NCBI RefSeq assembly: GCF_004345025.1
Contig: NZ_CP037745.1
Coordinates: 2,852,001-2,916,000 of the forward strand
Direction: 5' to 3'
DNA length: 64,000 nt
Source of the DNA: Rheinheimera sp. D18
GTDB taxonomy: Bacteria; Pseudomonadota; Gammaproteobacteria; Enterobacterales; Alteromonadaceae
Made by a program: the position numbers and the translations under genes. Below the pieces are notes generated by a model. The model did no database searches and was not told the DNA's origin. It saw only the letters and a program-made list of their open reading frames with translations. This document shows, in pieces, positions 40,775-49,090 of the stretch. Each line of letters starts with the position of its first letter. Position 1 is the first letter of the stretch.

Positions 40775-41935
40775 TTAATTCTCTAAGGCTTGTTGTAAAT
40801 CAGCAATTAAATCTGCTGGGTCTTCCACGCCAATGCTAAAGCGAATTAAATCGTCACTAACGCCAGCAGCAAGGCGGCTAGCTTGGTCCATCGCCGCATG
40901 GGTAGTGCTCGCAGGATGACAAGCCAAACTTTCTAAATCACCTAGACTTACCGCTTGGGTAAATAACTGCAATTTGTCTAAAAACTGCGCCGCGCGGCTA
41001 AACCCGCCGGCCAGCTCAATGCTAATCATGCCACCAAAAGCGCCAACCGTTTCAGCAAGTATTTTATGACCAACATCACTGGTTAAACCGGGAAACATTA
41101 CCTTATTAACCTTAGGGTGCTGTGCTAAGTACGTGGCCACTTCGGTAGCTCCAGCTAAGTGCGCATCCATACGCAGTGCTAAAGTACGCATGCCGCGCTG
41201 CAACAAATACGCCTCTTGAGGGCCAATAGGTGCACCAATATGCTTTAACGCAATAGTACGAATAGGTTGCATTAGCTCGCGCCGCCCCGCCACTACGCCG
41301 GCAATAATATCGCCATGGCCACTTAAGTACTTAGTACCACTGTGCATTACAATATCAATGCCATGTTCAAGCGGTTTAAACAAATACGGCGTTAAAAACG
41401 TATTATCACATACCGTAATAGCACCCACTTTTGCCGCAGCGATTTTAATTTTACGATAATCACTAACGCGTAAATTAGGATTAGTTATGGGTTCAAATAA
41501 CACCAATTTAGTCGCGAGGCTGATATTTGCCACTAATTCGTCATCACTTTGATAGCGCGTTACCTTAATACCTGCACGAGTTAGCGTATTAACTAAAAAT
41601 GCCGCTGTGCCGCCGTACACCGGATCAATAAAGGCAACTTCATCGCCTTGGCTCACTAAAGCGTAAAATATGCTACTTACCGCGGCCATGCCACTGGCGA
41701 CAACCAGTGCTTCATCAGCACCTTCTAATCTCGCTAATTGTTGCTCTAAGGCCTGCACCGTTGGATTACCCATTCGGCTATAAATAAAGCCCGGTTGCTC
41801 ACCGGCAAAGCGGGCTTTTCCTTCTGCGGCAGTGCCATAAGTAAAGGTGCTGCTTTGATAAATAGGTGTGGTTAGGGCGCCAGTTTGCGCGTCTGCACCG
41901 CCATTACTATGTAATAGCTGGGTTTTAAATTTCAT
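40775..41935 (-). CDS. PLP-dependent trans-sulfuration enzyme (cystathionine gamma-lyase/synthase, methionine gamma-lyase clade)
   Basis: This 386-residue enzyme has the Cys/Met metabolism PLP fold. The cofactor Lys is in HSGTKYLSGHGDIIAG, SGMAAVSSIFYAL binds phosphate, and CHPASTTHAAM is the C-terminal substrate segment. The loop reads YGGT, not the YGCT with catalytic Cys found in classical methionine gamma-lyases, so a cystathionine lyase or synthase, or another sulfur-amino-acid lyase, is more likely. It forms a two-gene unit with the upstream oxygenase gene (12 bp apart) and converges on DUF1445. Confidence 0.85.
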   Translation of the reverse strand: MKFKTQLLHSNGGADAQTGALTTPIYQSSTFTYGTAAEGKARFAGEQPGFIYSRMGNPTVQALEQQLARLEGADEALVVASGMAAVSSIFYALVSQGDEVAFIDPVYGGTAAFLVNTLTRAGIKVTRYQSDDELVANISLATKLVLFEPITNPNLRVSDYRKIKIAAAKVGAITVCDNTFLTPYLFKPLEHGIDIVMHSGTKYLSGHGDIIAGVVAGRRELMQPIRTIALKHIGAPIGPQEAYLLQRGMRTLALRMDAHLAGATEVATYLAQHPKVNKVMFPGLTSDVGHKILAETVGAFGGMISIELAGGFSRAAQFLDKLQLFTQAVSLGDLESLACHPASTTHAAMDQASRLAAGVSDDLIRFSIGVEDPADLIADLQQALEN

Positions 41936-41947
41936 TGGTTGGCTCCT

Positions 41948-42955
41948 TTATACTACCTGGGTTAACGCTGCATAATGCTTCTGTGCCACATCAGGGTGTG
42001 AGCGTAAGCGTCCTTTTAACACATTTTCACCTACTTGATAAAATAACGGATTGTTTGGATCACTAGCAGGGCCCTTTGCTTGTGCCGCAAGCTCGGCCGG
42101 TAAATTTAATAATGGTACTGTGGCATCAAGCTGTGCCGCCATAAAAAACGCACAAGAAAAACGCTCAATGCCTTTGGGCGGGCTAACAACACGATGTAGT
42201 GTCGCCTTTAAATAACCGTTAGATGCCAACTCTAATAGTTCACCTATATTTACAACAAAAGCACCCGCTAACGGCGCCGCATCAACCCAACCATTATCGG
42301 TTAATACCTCCAGCCCTGAATGCTGATCTTGCAAGACCAAGGTTAAGTAGCCTGGGTCTTTATGCGCCCCAACACCTTGCTGCGCCACCGCACTAGTCCC
42401 CGGGTAACGGATCAGCTTCATATGCGTATAAGCGCCATCTTGAAGTGTGTTAGCAAACGCTGTTGCTGGTTGCTGTAACACTTCTGCAAAAGCACTGAGT
42501 AAAGTTACGCTAAGCTCAGAAAGCTGTTGCTGCCACTGCAATAAAGCCGTTTGCATTAAAGGTAGCGCGGCGGGCCATTGGTTTGGCCCAATTAAGCGCT
42601 GCCATGCTGGCATAGCTGAGTTTAGTGCAAGCGCGGTTTGTTCACGCATAATATCAAACTGTTCTCGTTGATCAACTCGCCCCTGCGTTAGCTCGCCGCC
42701 CACCTGAGTGTAACCACGAAAGTGCGCAGAATTAACCATGCTCACGGCCTGCTTTTCAGGCTCTGGCAAGGCAAAAAACTGGCGCGCCAATTGCAAAATT
42801 TGCTGTTGTTGCCCAGTAGAAATACCATGGCCAATCAAATAGAAAAAGCCAATATCACGCGCAGCCACTGCCAGCTGCTGTAAAAAATGTTGCCGTGACA
42901 CCGCATTGCCATGCAATAGGCTGATGTCCAACACCGGAAGCTGTAACGAAGTCAT
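41948..42955 (-). CDS. Isopenicillin N synthase-like Fe(II)/2-oxoglutarate oxygenase
   Basis: The 335-residue protein has the non-haem DIOX_N domain (PVLDISLLHG at the start) and the jelly-roll core with metal ligands HxD in GVGAHKDPGYLTL and distal His in TLHRVVSP. RFSCAFF provides the RxS co-substrate site. The plant-like and IPNS-like family oxidises small molecules; the substrate is unknown. It precedes the trans-sulfuration enzyme gene and diverges from pxpA over 255 bp. Confidence 0.85.
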   Translation of the reverse strand: MTSLQLPVLDISLLHGNAVSRQHFLQQLAVAARDIGFFYLIGHGISTGQQQQILQLARQFFALPEPEKQAVSMVNSAHFRGYTQVGGELTQGRVDQREQFDIMREQTALALNSAMPAWQRLIGPNQWPAALPLMQTALLQWQQQLSELSVTLLSAFAEVLQQPATAFANTLQDGAYTHMKLIRYPGTSAVAQQGVGAHKDPGYLTLVLQDQHSGLEVLTDNGWVDAAPLAGAFVVNIGELLELASNGYLKATLHRVVSPPKGIERFSCAFFMAAQLDATVPLLNLPAELAAQAKGPASDPNNPLFYQVGENVLKGRLRSHPDVAQKHYAALTQVV

Positions 42956-43029
42956 TATTCACCTAACCATAAAACATATTTGCGGCTATTTTAGGCTGTT
43001 ACACATATTAAAAAACGACCAAATAACCA

Positions 43030-43043
43030 TTTGATATACCAAA
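43030..43043. promoter_or_regulatory. Imperfect palindrome upstream of pxpA, candidate operator
   Basis: TTTGATATACCAAA is symmetric at 12 of 14 positions and lies in the divergent region between the oxygenase and pxpA genes. GntR-type regulators use sites of this size, but none is encoded here. Assignment is speculative. Confidence 0.25.
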
Positions 43044-43210
43044 CGGAAATAACAAGCCATCTTAATATCTAGACATCTTTAATTTGAGTGTTATTGTTAG
43101 CTTGCTAAGCCTTGCGATAAAATACAATGACGGTGCGCCACATCTGACTAGACTTCATTTCTAGGCTATCGCACACTGTTAACACTCAGCGGTACGGTTT
43201 GGGATAAACC

Positions 43211-43936
43211 ATGAAACTCAATTGTGATTTGGGCGAAAGCTTTGGTAGCTGGCAAATGGGGCTGGATGTTGCGGTAATGCCGCATATTGATATGGCCAAT
43301 ATCGCCTGCGGTTTTCATGCCGGTGATGCCGATGTAATGGCGCATACGCTTAATTTAGCGAAACAATATGGCGTTACTATTGGTGCCCATCCATCTTACC
43401 CCGATTTACAAGGCTTTGGCCGGCGCAGCATGGCGTTGTCGCACCATGAAATTGTTAACTGTATGCGCTACCAAATTGCCGCCTTAGACGGTATGGCACG
43501 CAGCAACAGTTTAAACTTAAGTTACATTAAACCCCATGGTGCGTTATATAACGACATGATGAGCAAAGCAGCAGTGTTCTCTGCGGTGCTTGACGCCGTT
43601 ACTGGCTACTACCAGCCACTTAAACTGATGATATTAGCCACTACGCAGCAACAACATTACCGCGAACTGGCCGCAGCAAAAGGCGTAACTTTATTGTTTG
43701 AAGCCTTTGCCGATCGCCGCTATACCGATGCCGGCACACTAGCCCCCCGCAGCCAAGCCGGTGCGGTATTACACGAAGAAGAGATGCTGGCACAGGTTCG
43801 CCAATTGATACAACACGGCACAGTAACCACAGAGTCTGGCAACACACTTGCGCTTAGCGCTGATACCTTATGCGTGCATGGCGATAATAAGATCGCTGTC
43901 GCACAGATAGAAAAAATTCGGACGCTATTAGCATGA
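43211..43936 (+). CDS. pxpA: 5-oxoprolinase subunit A (LamB/YcsF family)
   Basis: The 241-residue subunit of the ATP-dependent 5-oxoprolinase, which opens 5-oxoproline to glutamate. NCDLGESFGSWQMG at the N-terminus, ANIACGFHAGDADVM, GAHPSYPDLQGFGRR and SYIKPHGALYND are hallmarks of PxpA. A GGGA ribosome site precedes the start. The stop overlaps pxpB by 4 bp (ATGA). Confidence 0.96.
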   Translation: MKLNCDLGESFGSWQMGLDVAVMPHIDMANIACGFHAGDADVMAHTLNLAKQYGVTIGAHPSYPDLQGFGRRSMALSHHEIVNCMRYQIAALDGMARSNSLNLSYIKPHGALYNDMMSKAAVFSAVLDAVTGYYQPLKLMILATTQQQHYRELAAAKGVTLLFEAFADRRYTDAGTLAPRSQAGAVLHEEEMLAQVRQLIQHGTVTTESGNTLALSADTLCVHGDNKIAVAQIEKIRTLLA

Positions 43937-44625
43937 ATCAACTGCAATACAGCCTAACGCCAGCCGGTGAAAATGCGTTAATGCTGTATTTTGCGCAGCG
44001 TATCGACCCGGTTATTTCGGCCACGGTGCAGCACGCCTGTGCACTAATACGCGCGGAGCTTGGCGAATCATTAGTCGACTTACTACCATCTTATGCGTCT
44101 GTACTTATTGTATTTAACCCGTTTAAAACTGATTTAAACCAAGTAAAAATTCAGCTAAAGCAATGCTTAACACAGCTGTCTACTCAGCAACAGCAAACCG
44201 GCAAACTGGTTGAACTACCGGTTTATTACAGCACGGAAAGCGGGCCCGACTTAGCGCTGATTGCCCGCAGTAAAAATATTAGTATTGATGAAATAATACG
44301 GCGCCATCAGGCGATTAGTTATCGCGTATATGCCATAGGTTTTGCCCCAGGTTTTGCGTATTTAGGCGAAGTAGACCCACTATTACAAATGCCACGCCTA
44401 GCCACGCCCCGCGCAAAGGTACCTCGCGGTGCAGTTGCTATTGCCGATCGGCAAACGGCGGTATACCCATCGGTATCACCCGGCGGTTGGAATCTAATTG
44501 GCCTTTGCCCAACAAAAATGTTTAATCCAGACACCACGCCCGTGATGCCGGTTGCGGTAGGTGACGAGGTGCGCTTTGTTGCTATTGATAAACATGAATT
44601 TCTGCGTCTTGGCGGTGAACTATGA
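43933..44625 (+). CDS. pxpB: 5-oxoprolinase subunit B
   Basis: The 230-residue protein (KipI/AHS1 family) pairs with PxpC. IGFAPGFAYLGEVDP, PRAKVPRGAVAIADRQTAVY and PGGWNLIG are characteristic. Overlaps of 4 bp with pxpA and pxpC imply translational coupling and equal synthesis. Confidence 0.95.
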   Translation: MNQLQYSLTPAGENALMLYFAQRIDPVISATVQHACALIRAELGESLVDLLPSYASVLIVFNPFKTDLNQVKIQLKQCLTQLSTQQQQTGKLVELPVYYSTESGPDLALIARSKNISIDEIIRRHQAISYRVYAIGFAPGFAYLGEVDPLLQMPRLATPRAKVPRGAVAIADRQTAVYPSVSPGGWNLIGLCPTKMFNPDTTPVMPVAVGDEVRFVAIDKHEFLRLGGEL

Positions 44626-45563
44626 GCGGTTTTCGTGTTATTAACCCGGGCATACTTAGCTTACTGCAAGATCAGGGACGTTTTGGCCAAGGCGCGCTAG
44701 GCCTTACCACCGGCGGGGCCATGGATACAACCTCTGCATTTTGGGCTAACCGACTATTGGGCAACCACGCCAACGCCACCTTAATTGAATGCAGTGTTGG
44801 TGGTTTACAACTACAAGCTAACTGCAATAGTTATATTGCCGTTACTGGTGCCGAGCTAGCACTGAGTATTAATGATAGCCCGCTACAATTATGGACTGTA
44901 CACCAAGTTAAGTCAGGCGACATTATCAAGTTGGGCATGGTTACTAAAGGTTTAAGAGTCTATGTCGCCGTAGCCGGTGGTTTTAATATTAAGCTGCAGT
45001 TTAATAGTAGCTCTACTGTATTACGCGAAAGCATTGGCGGTTTAAATGGTAATAAGTTACAAGCCAACGATATATTGCCAGCAGCAATGGTAAGCAACTT
45101 GCCACGCTTAAGTTTACCGCAAGCGCTGCGCCCGCAAATTAATAGTGTGCTTACGCTACGACTAATTGAAGGCTATCAGGTAAGTAGTTTTACCAGTGCT
45201 GAACGCCAACGCTTTTATTCACATAGCTATACGGTAACGCCACAAGCTGATCGCATGGGCTACAAGCTATCCGGTGCCGCTATTGCTTGCCAACAAAGCC
45301 AATTGCTGTCAGAGGGGATCTGCTATGGCGCAGTACAAATTCCACCCGATGGCCAACCTATAGTGCTACTCAATGATCGGCAAACACTGGGCGGTTATCC
45401 CAAAATAGGCTCAGTATTATCATTAGATTGTGCGTTATTAGCACAAGCTACTGCCGGCACTAAAGTATACTTTACGCCAATTAGTGCAGAGCATGCACAG
45501 CATGCGCTGCACTTAGCTAAAATACGTTTTTCTGCGCTAACCAACCAACTAGTGAGCCATTAA
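44622..45563 (+). CDS. pxpC: 5-oxoprolinase subunit C
   Basis: The 313-residue KipA/AHS2-family subunit starts with PGILSLLQDQGRFGQ, followed by TTGGAMDTTSAFWANRLLGN and the C-terminal PDGQPIVLLNDRQTLGGYPK. With PxpA and PxpB it forms the 5-oxoprolinase that salvages spontaneously or enzymatically formed pyroglutamate. The stop codon abuts the ATG of the DUF4392 gene directly. Confidence 0.95.
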   Translation: MSGFRVINPGILSLLQDQGRFGQGALGLTTGGAMDTTSAFWANRLLGNHANATLIECSVGGLQLQANCNSYIAVTGAELALSINDSPLQLWTVHQVKSGDIIKLGMVTKGLRVYVAVAGGFNIKLQFNSSSTVLRESIGGLNGNKLQANDILPAAMVSNLPRLSLPQALRPQINSVLTLRLIEGYQVSSFTSAERQRFYSHSYTVTPQADRMGYKLSGAAIACQQSQLLSEGICYGAVQIPPDGQPIVLLNDRQTLGGYPKIGSVLSLDCALLAQATAGTKVYFTPISAEHAQHALHLAKIRFSALTNQLVSH

Positions 45564-46409
45564 ATGTCAGCACAATGTACCGACTATCTGGCACTTAGCC
45601 AGAAAATAGAACGCTTACTAGTAAGACAAAATCCGCGTGGCATGGCTACGTTACAACCACTATTACGACCAGGCTACATTATGCGTGCTGCGCGTTTAAT
45701 AAATCAGTGTCGTGGTAATGTGCTAATTGGTACTGGCTTTCCGGTGCTTGATACCTTTGAAACCGACGGTCCAGCTGGTGCTATAGCCTTATATCAAATG
45801 CTAGAAGCTTTAGGCGCAACACCAATTATTGTTTGTGGCAACCCACTGTACAGCGCACTAAAGCAAGAGTATCGTTGCCATCAAATTACCGTAAACCAGT
45901 ATCATGCACTGCCTGCTATTGCAGAAAAAGCGCTAGCTGAATTACAGCCACAGTTGGTTATTTGTATTGAGCGGCCGGGGTTTAATGCCCAGCAGCGTTA
46001 TTTTAATATGCGCGGTGAAGATATTTCTGCGCGCTGCGCCAGTTTCGACTATTTTTTAAATCTCGCCACCTGCCCCACTATTGCGATAGGCGATGGCGGT
46101 AACGAAATTGGCATGGGTAACCTGCAACAAGCCGTTAGTCAGCTAAATATTACGCCAGCGGTTACAGAGTGCGATGAATTAATTGTTGCCGATGTATCAA
46201 ACTGGGCTGCTTGGGGTATTGCTGCAATGCTTAGCGCACTGCGTGGTCAAGATTTGTTGAAACATGCGAACCCCTTGGCTATTTTGCAGTACTTATCAAG
46301 CAAAGGCAGTGTTGATGGCGTAACCCGGCTAAATACCTTAACTGAAGATGGCTTGGCGCATACCGAAGGCTTAAACCTAATTAACGATTTACGTGCTCTG
46401 ACTTACTGA
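45564..46409 (+). CDS. DUF4392 glutamate cyclase-domain protein
   Basis: The 281-residue protein matches the C-terminal domain of DGLUCY. VLIGTGFPVLDTFETDGPAG at about 53-72, GATPIIVCGN, QLVICIERPGFN and TIAIGDGGNEIGMGNL are key segments. DGLUCY converts D-glutamate to 5-oxo-D-proline. Its start abuts the pxpC stop (TAAATG), so it is made with 5-oxoprolinase. That suggests the two enzymes act in one pathway: cyclisation then ring opening (inference). An inverted-repeat element begins one base after its stop. Confidence 0.82.
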   Translation: MSAQCTDYLALSQKIERLLVRQNPRGMATLQPLLRPGYIMRAARLINQCRGNVLIGTGFPVLDTFETDGPAGAIALYQMLEALGATPIIVCGNPLYSALKQEYRCHQITVNQYHALPAIAEKALAELQPQLVICIERPGFNAQQRYFNMRGEDISARCASFDYFLNLATCPTIAIGDGGNEIGMGNLQQAVSQLNITPAVTECDELIVADVSNWAAWGIAAMLSALRGQDLLKHANPLAILQYLSSKGSVDGVTRLNTLTEDGLAHTEGLNLINDLRALTY

Positions 46410-46507
46410 GAACCGGTTTGCCCTAAGCCGACCGTTGTAGCCCTGGACGGGCGGAAACGAGCCTACATGGACGTATTTACGGCGTGTTGGCGTGGGCAAA
46501 TCGGTTC
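46410..46507. repeat. 98-bp inverted-repeat element (MITE/REP-like)
   Basis: The arm GAACCGGTTTGCCC (46410-46423) matches the reverse complement of GGGCAAATCGGTTC (46494-46507) at 13 of 14 positions. The interior contains GCCTACATGGACGTATTTAC, a type of sequence I recall as repetitive in Alteromonadales genomes (memory, not a search). It fills the gap between the DUF4392 and D-amino acid transaminase genes and has no coding role that I see. It could fold and affect read-through. Confidence 0.6.
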
Positions 46508-46552
46508 GACGAACATAAACAGCAACTAAACGGCTTTAATACGAGAACAGCT

Positions 46553-47419
46553 ATGACAACAGTGTATTTAAATGGTGATTTTCTACCAGCCGAACAGGCA
46601 AAAATATCGCCTATGGACCGTGGTTTTTTATTCGGTGACGGCATTTATGAAGTGATCCCCAGCTACGGCGGCCGTTTTGTTGGTTTTACCCCACATATTG
46701 ATCGCATGCACAGCGGCCTTGCCCAGTTATCTATAGATATAAAACTTAACCATGACGCTTGGCAGCAAATTGCCAATAAACTTATTGCCGATAACAGCGC
46801 CGAGCTAGGTAGTAACCTAGGTGTGTATTTTCAGGTAAGCCGCGGCACTGACACCAAACGTGGCCATGCCTTTCCAGCAAATGTTACGCCTACTGTATTT
46901 GGCTTTGCTTTTGCTATTCCGCCTGAACCTATTGCTGATAAAGCTAAAGCCACCACCTACACCGTGGTAACAGGGCAAGACCTGCGCTGGCAGCGCTGTA
47001 ATATTAAATCAACGTCATTACTGGGTAACGTGCTGCATTATCAGCAAAGCCAAACCCAGGGCGCACAAGAAATACTGCTGTTTGATCAACACGGCAACCT
47101 TACCGAAGGCGCAGCCGTTAACGTATTTGTCGTGAAAAACGGCATTATTGCTACCCCGCCGTTAAGCAGCAAATTGCTACCGGGCATTACCCGGCAAGTA
47201 CTACTAGCCATACTAGAACAACACAGCCAGCTTAAAGTAGAACAGCGTGATATTAGCGAAGCTGAAGTATTAGCCGCCGATGAAATATGGCTAACCAGTT
47301 CTAGCAAAGAAATTGCCCCAGTATTACGGGTTAACGACCAACCGGTTGGTAATGGCCACGTTGGCGATGTTTGGCTTCAGGCACAACAGCTATTTAGCGC
47401 ATACAAGTTCGATTATTAA
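46553..47419 (+). CDS. dat: D-amino acid transaminase
   Basis: This 288-residue class IV aminotransferase uses PLP. MDRGFLFGDGIYEVIPSY is the fold signature, the cofactor Lys is in RCNIKSTSLLGNVL, and RGTDTKRGHAFP carries the RxH pattern of D-alanine transaminases rather than branched-chain ones. It interconverts D-glutamate and D-amino acids with 2-oxo acids. I chose ATG 46553, with GAGAA upstream, over a TTG 69 bases earlier that runs into the repeat element. It sits by the 5-oxoproline/D-glutamate genes. Confidence 0.9.
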   Translation: MTTVYLNGDFLPAEQAKISPMDRGFLFGDGIYEVIPSYGGRFVGFTPHIDRMHSGLAQLSIDIKLNHDAWQQIANKLIADNSAELGSNLGVYFQVSRGTDTKRGHAFPANVTPTVFGFAFAIPPEPIADKAKATTYTVVTGQDLRWQRCNIKSTSLLGNVLHYQQSQTQGAQEILLFDQHGNLTEGAAVNVFVVKNGIIATPPLSSKLLPGITRQVLLAILEQHSQLKVEQRDISEAEVLAADEIWLTSSSKEIAPVLRVNDQPVGNGHVGDVWLQAQQLFSAYKFDY

Positions 47420-47435
47420 CCCTGCCTAAACCAGA

Positions 47436-47480
47436 TATTTTAGCCAAGTTAATGCGTTACTTGGCTAAATATTGTATTAT
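47436..47480 (+). terminator. Rho-independent terminator after dat
   Basis: TTTAGCCAAGT (47439-47449) pairs perfectly with ACTTGGCTAAA (47459-47469); flanking ATAT bases extend the stem with a bulge. T-rich sequence follows to about 47485. It separates dat from the receptor-channel gene. Confidence 0.75.
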
Positions 47481-47516
47481 TTTTTACATTCACGCTTTAA
47501 ATTAACTAGGACATTC

Positions 47517-48614
47517 ATGTCATCTAAGCTATTTCCGCTGTTTTTTTTCTTCATATTGATACTTTTCACTACCAGTGCGCCGAGCTATAGCCAAGATAAA
47601 ACTAGCGCTACTGAGAACAAAGTATTACGCATTGGCGTTAAAGAAGCACCACCCTTTGTAATGTACGATGGCGAAACCTATAGCGGCTTATCTATAGATT
47701 TATGGCAAGAAATTGCGGATGAACATGGTTGGCGGTTTGAATACCAGCCCTATGGTTTAACTGACTTATTAAACGCGGCCACTAACGGCAGTATTGATTT
47801 AGGCTTAGGCGCGATTACCGCAACCGCTGAACGCGCAGCGAAGATGGATTTTACGCATACCGTTAGCAGCTCTGGCTTATCAGTAGCTGTACGTAGCGAA
47901 TGGTCATCAGGCTGGATGGCTGTTTTATCTGCATTAGCCTCAGAGGCATTTTTAAAAATTATCACGTTATTAATCATCGTATTATTAATCGTTGGCTTTA
48001 TTGTTTGGCTGTTAGAGCACAAACGCAACCAAGAGCAGTTTGGCGGCAGTACCGCGCAAGGCCTATTTTCTGGCTTTTGGTGGGCAATGGTAACCATGAC
48101 TACCGTTGGTTATGGCGATATTGCACCTAAAACCGTAGGTGGCCGCTTGCTAGGGCTAGTCTGGATGCTAACCGCGTTAATTATTGTGTCATTTTTTACC
48201 GCATCAATCACCAGTGCCTTAACTGTAGGCCAGTTAAGTAACAGACTAAGCCATGCTGATGGTTTAAAAGGTATGCATATTGCCAGCCTTAGCGGCAGCA
48301 CCAGCTCACTATGGTTAGATAGCCGTAAACTAAGTTACAACAAAGCGACTGATTTAACTCAAGCATTAGAGCAGTTAAAAGACGGTAAGGTAGACGCGGT
48401 TATTTATGATGAGCCACTATTACGCTGGACGATTAATCAGCAGTTTTCTGGCAAGTTACAAGTACTGCCATTAACCTTAGCCCGACAAGATTATGTGTTT
48501 GTGCTACCTAACAACAGCCCGTTACGGGAAAAAATTAATGCCAGCTTATTAAATAGGATTAATGCACCCAACTGGCCGCAGCGCGTAGCCAGTTATTTTG
48601 ATGGCGAGCAATAA
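47517..48614 (+). CDS. GluR0-like ionotropic receptor: ligand-gated potassium channel
   Basis: The 365-residue protein has a signal peptide (1-25), a ligand-binding lobe S1 (about 36-128; [36 protein letters not shown] with the ligand Arg), a membrane helix (146-166), and a pore loop [12 protein letters not shown] (194-205). A second helix (209-232) and lobe S2 (250-362; [13 protein letters not shown]) follow. This is the architecture of cyanobacterial GluR0, and TVGYGD predicts potassium selectivity. Glutamate-type ligands are bound by that family. AGGA lies seven bases before ATG 47517, so the upstream TTG start is rejected. It follows the D-glutamate genes. Confidence 0.88.
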   Translation: MSSKLFPLFFFFILILFTTSAPSYSQDKTSATENKVLRIGVKEAPPFVMYDGETYSGLSIDLWQEIADEHGWRFEYQPYGLTDLLNAATNGSIDLGLGAITATAERAAKMDFTHTVSSSGLSVAVRSEWSSGWMAVLSALASEAFLKIITLLIIVLLIVGFIVWLLEHKRNQEQFGGSTAQGLFSGFWWAMVTMTTVGYGDIAPKTVGGRLLGLVWMLTALIIVSFFTASITSALTVGQLSNRLSHADGLKGMHIASLSGSTSSLWLDSRKLSYNKATDLTQALEQLKDGKVDAVIYDEPLLRWTINQQFSGKLQVLPLTLARQDYVFVLPNNSPLREKINASLLNRINAPNWPQRVASYFDGEQ

Positions 48615-48627
48615 ATAAACCTAAGTT

Positions 48628-49035
48628 GCGGTTATATTTTAACTTACACCTTAAAAATATAGCCGCGCTTATAGCAGCCATACATTAGGATATAAGATAC
48701 CGCTAAGAAGCTCAGTGCAAAGCCAAGTGAACCATTAAAATCGCCCAGCATTGGTTGGTAAATAGTATTAAATAGCCAGCTTTGTAGTGAAACTGACCCT
48801 ACCGAAATCATACCCAGTAACCTAGCAACAATACCGGAAAACATAAAAAACAAAATGGCATTCGCGCCAAATACAATAAAGGGCGCGGCCCATAGTCGAT
48901 ACTTTTTTACGTCACATAAATATAAACAGGCCGCTAATGCGATCGCGCAATAGCCGCTACTCAGCAATACAAAGCTGGGCGTCCATAACGCTTTGTTAAT
49001 AGGTAAGGTAAAATGCCACAACTCAGCCAGCCATA
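48628..49035. repeat. Left 408-bp direct repeat flanking the Shango island
   Basis: These 408 bases align without gaps to 56170-56577 at an offset of 7542, with nine mismatches that I can count (about 97.8% identity). Identity ends abruptly at both sides. The repeat begins 14 bases after the stop of the receptor-channel gene and ends 55 bases before the sngC stop. It carries the 3' end of the nagX-like gene. Confidence 0.97.
48644..49035 (-). pseudogene. 5'-truncated copy of nagX-like acyltransferase
   Basis: This is the C-terminal third of the acyltransferase gene intact at 56186-57379; the rest is missing and replaced by unrelated sequence at 49036. It can encode about 125 residues from an internal Met, with a few substitutions (for example FFMFSG for FYMFSG). 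It lacks the N-terminal catalytic His region, so it should be inactive. Confidence 0.93.
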
Positions 49036-49090
49036 TCGAGCGCTTTGGTAATGCGCATTAGAAAATGGTGATACCGGTTAACTGTTAATA

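Noticed and set aside
40775..41935. Methionine gamma-lyase call
   Set aside because: The loop has YGGT where methionine gamma-lyases have a catalytic Cys, so the call was widened to the trans-sulfuration clade.
48644..49021. 125-residue open frame as a separate small membrane protein gene
   Set aside because: It is the C-terminal end of the nagX-like gene duplicated by the island insertion, with no native start or promoter.
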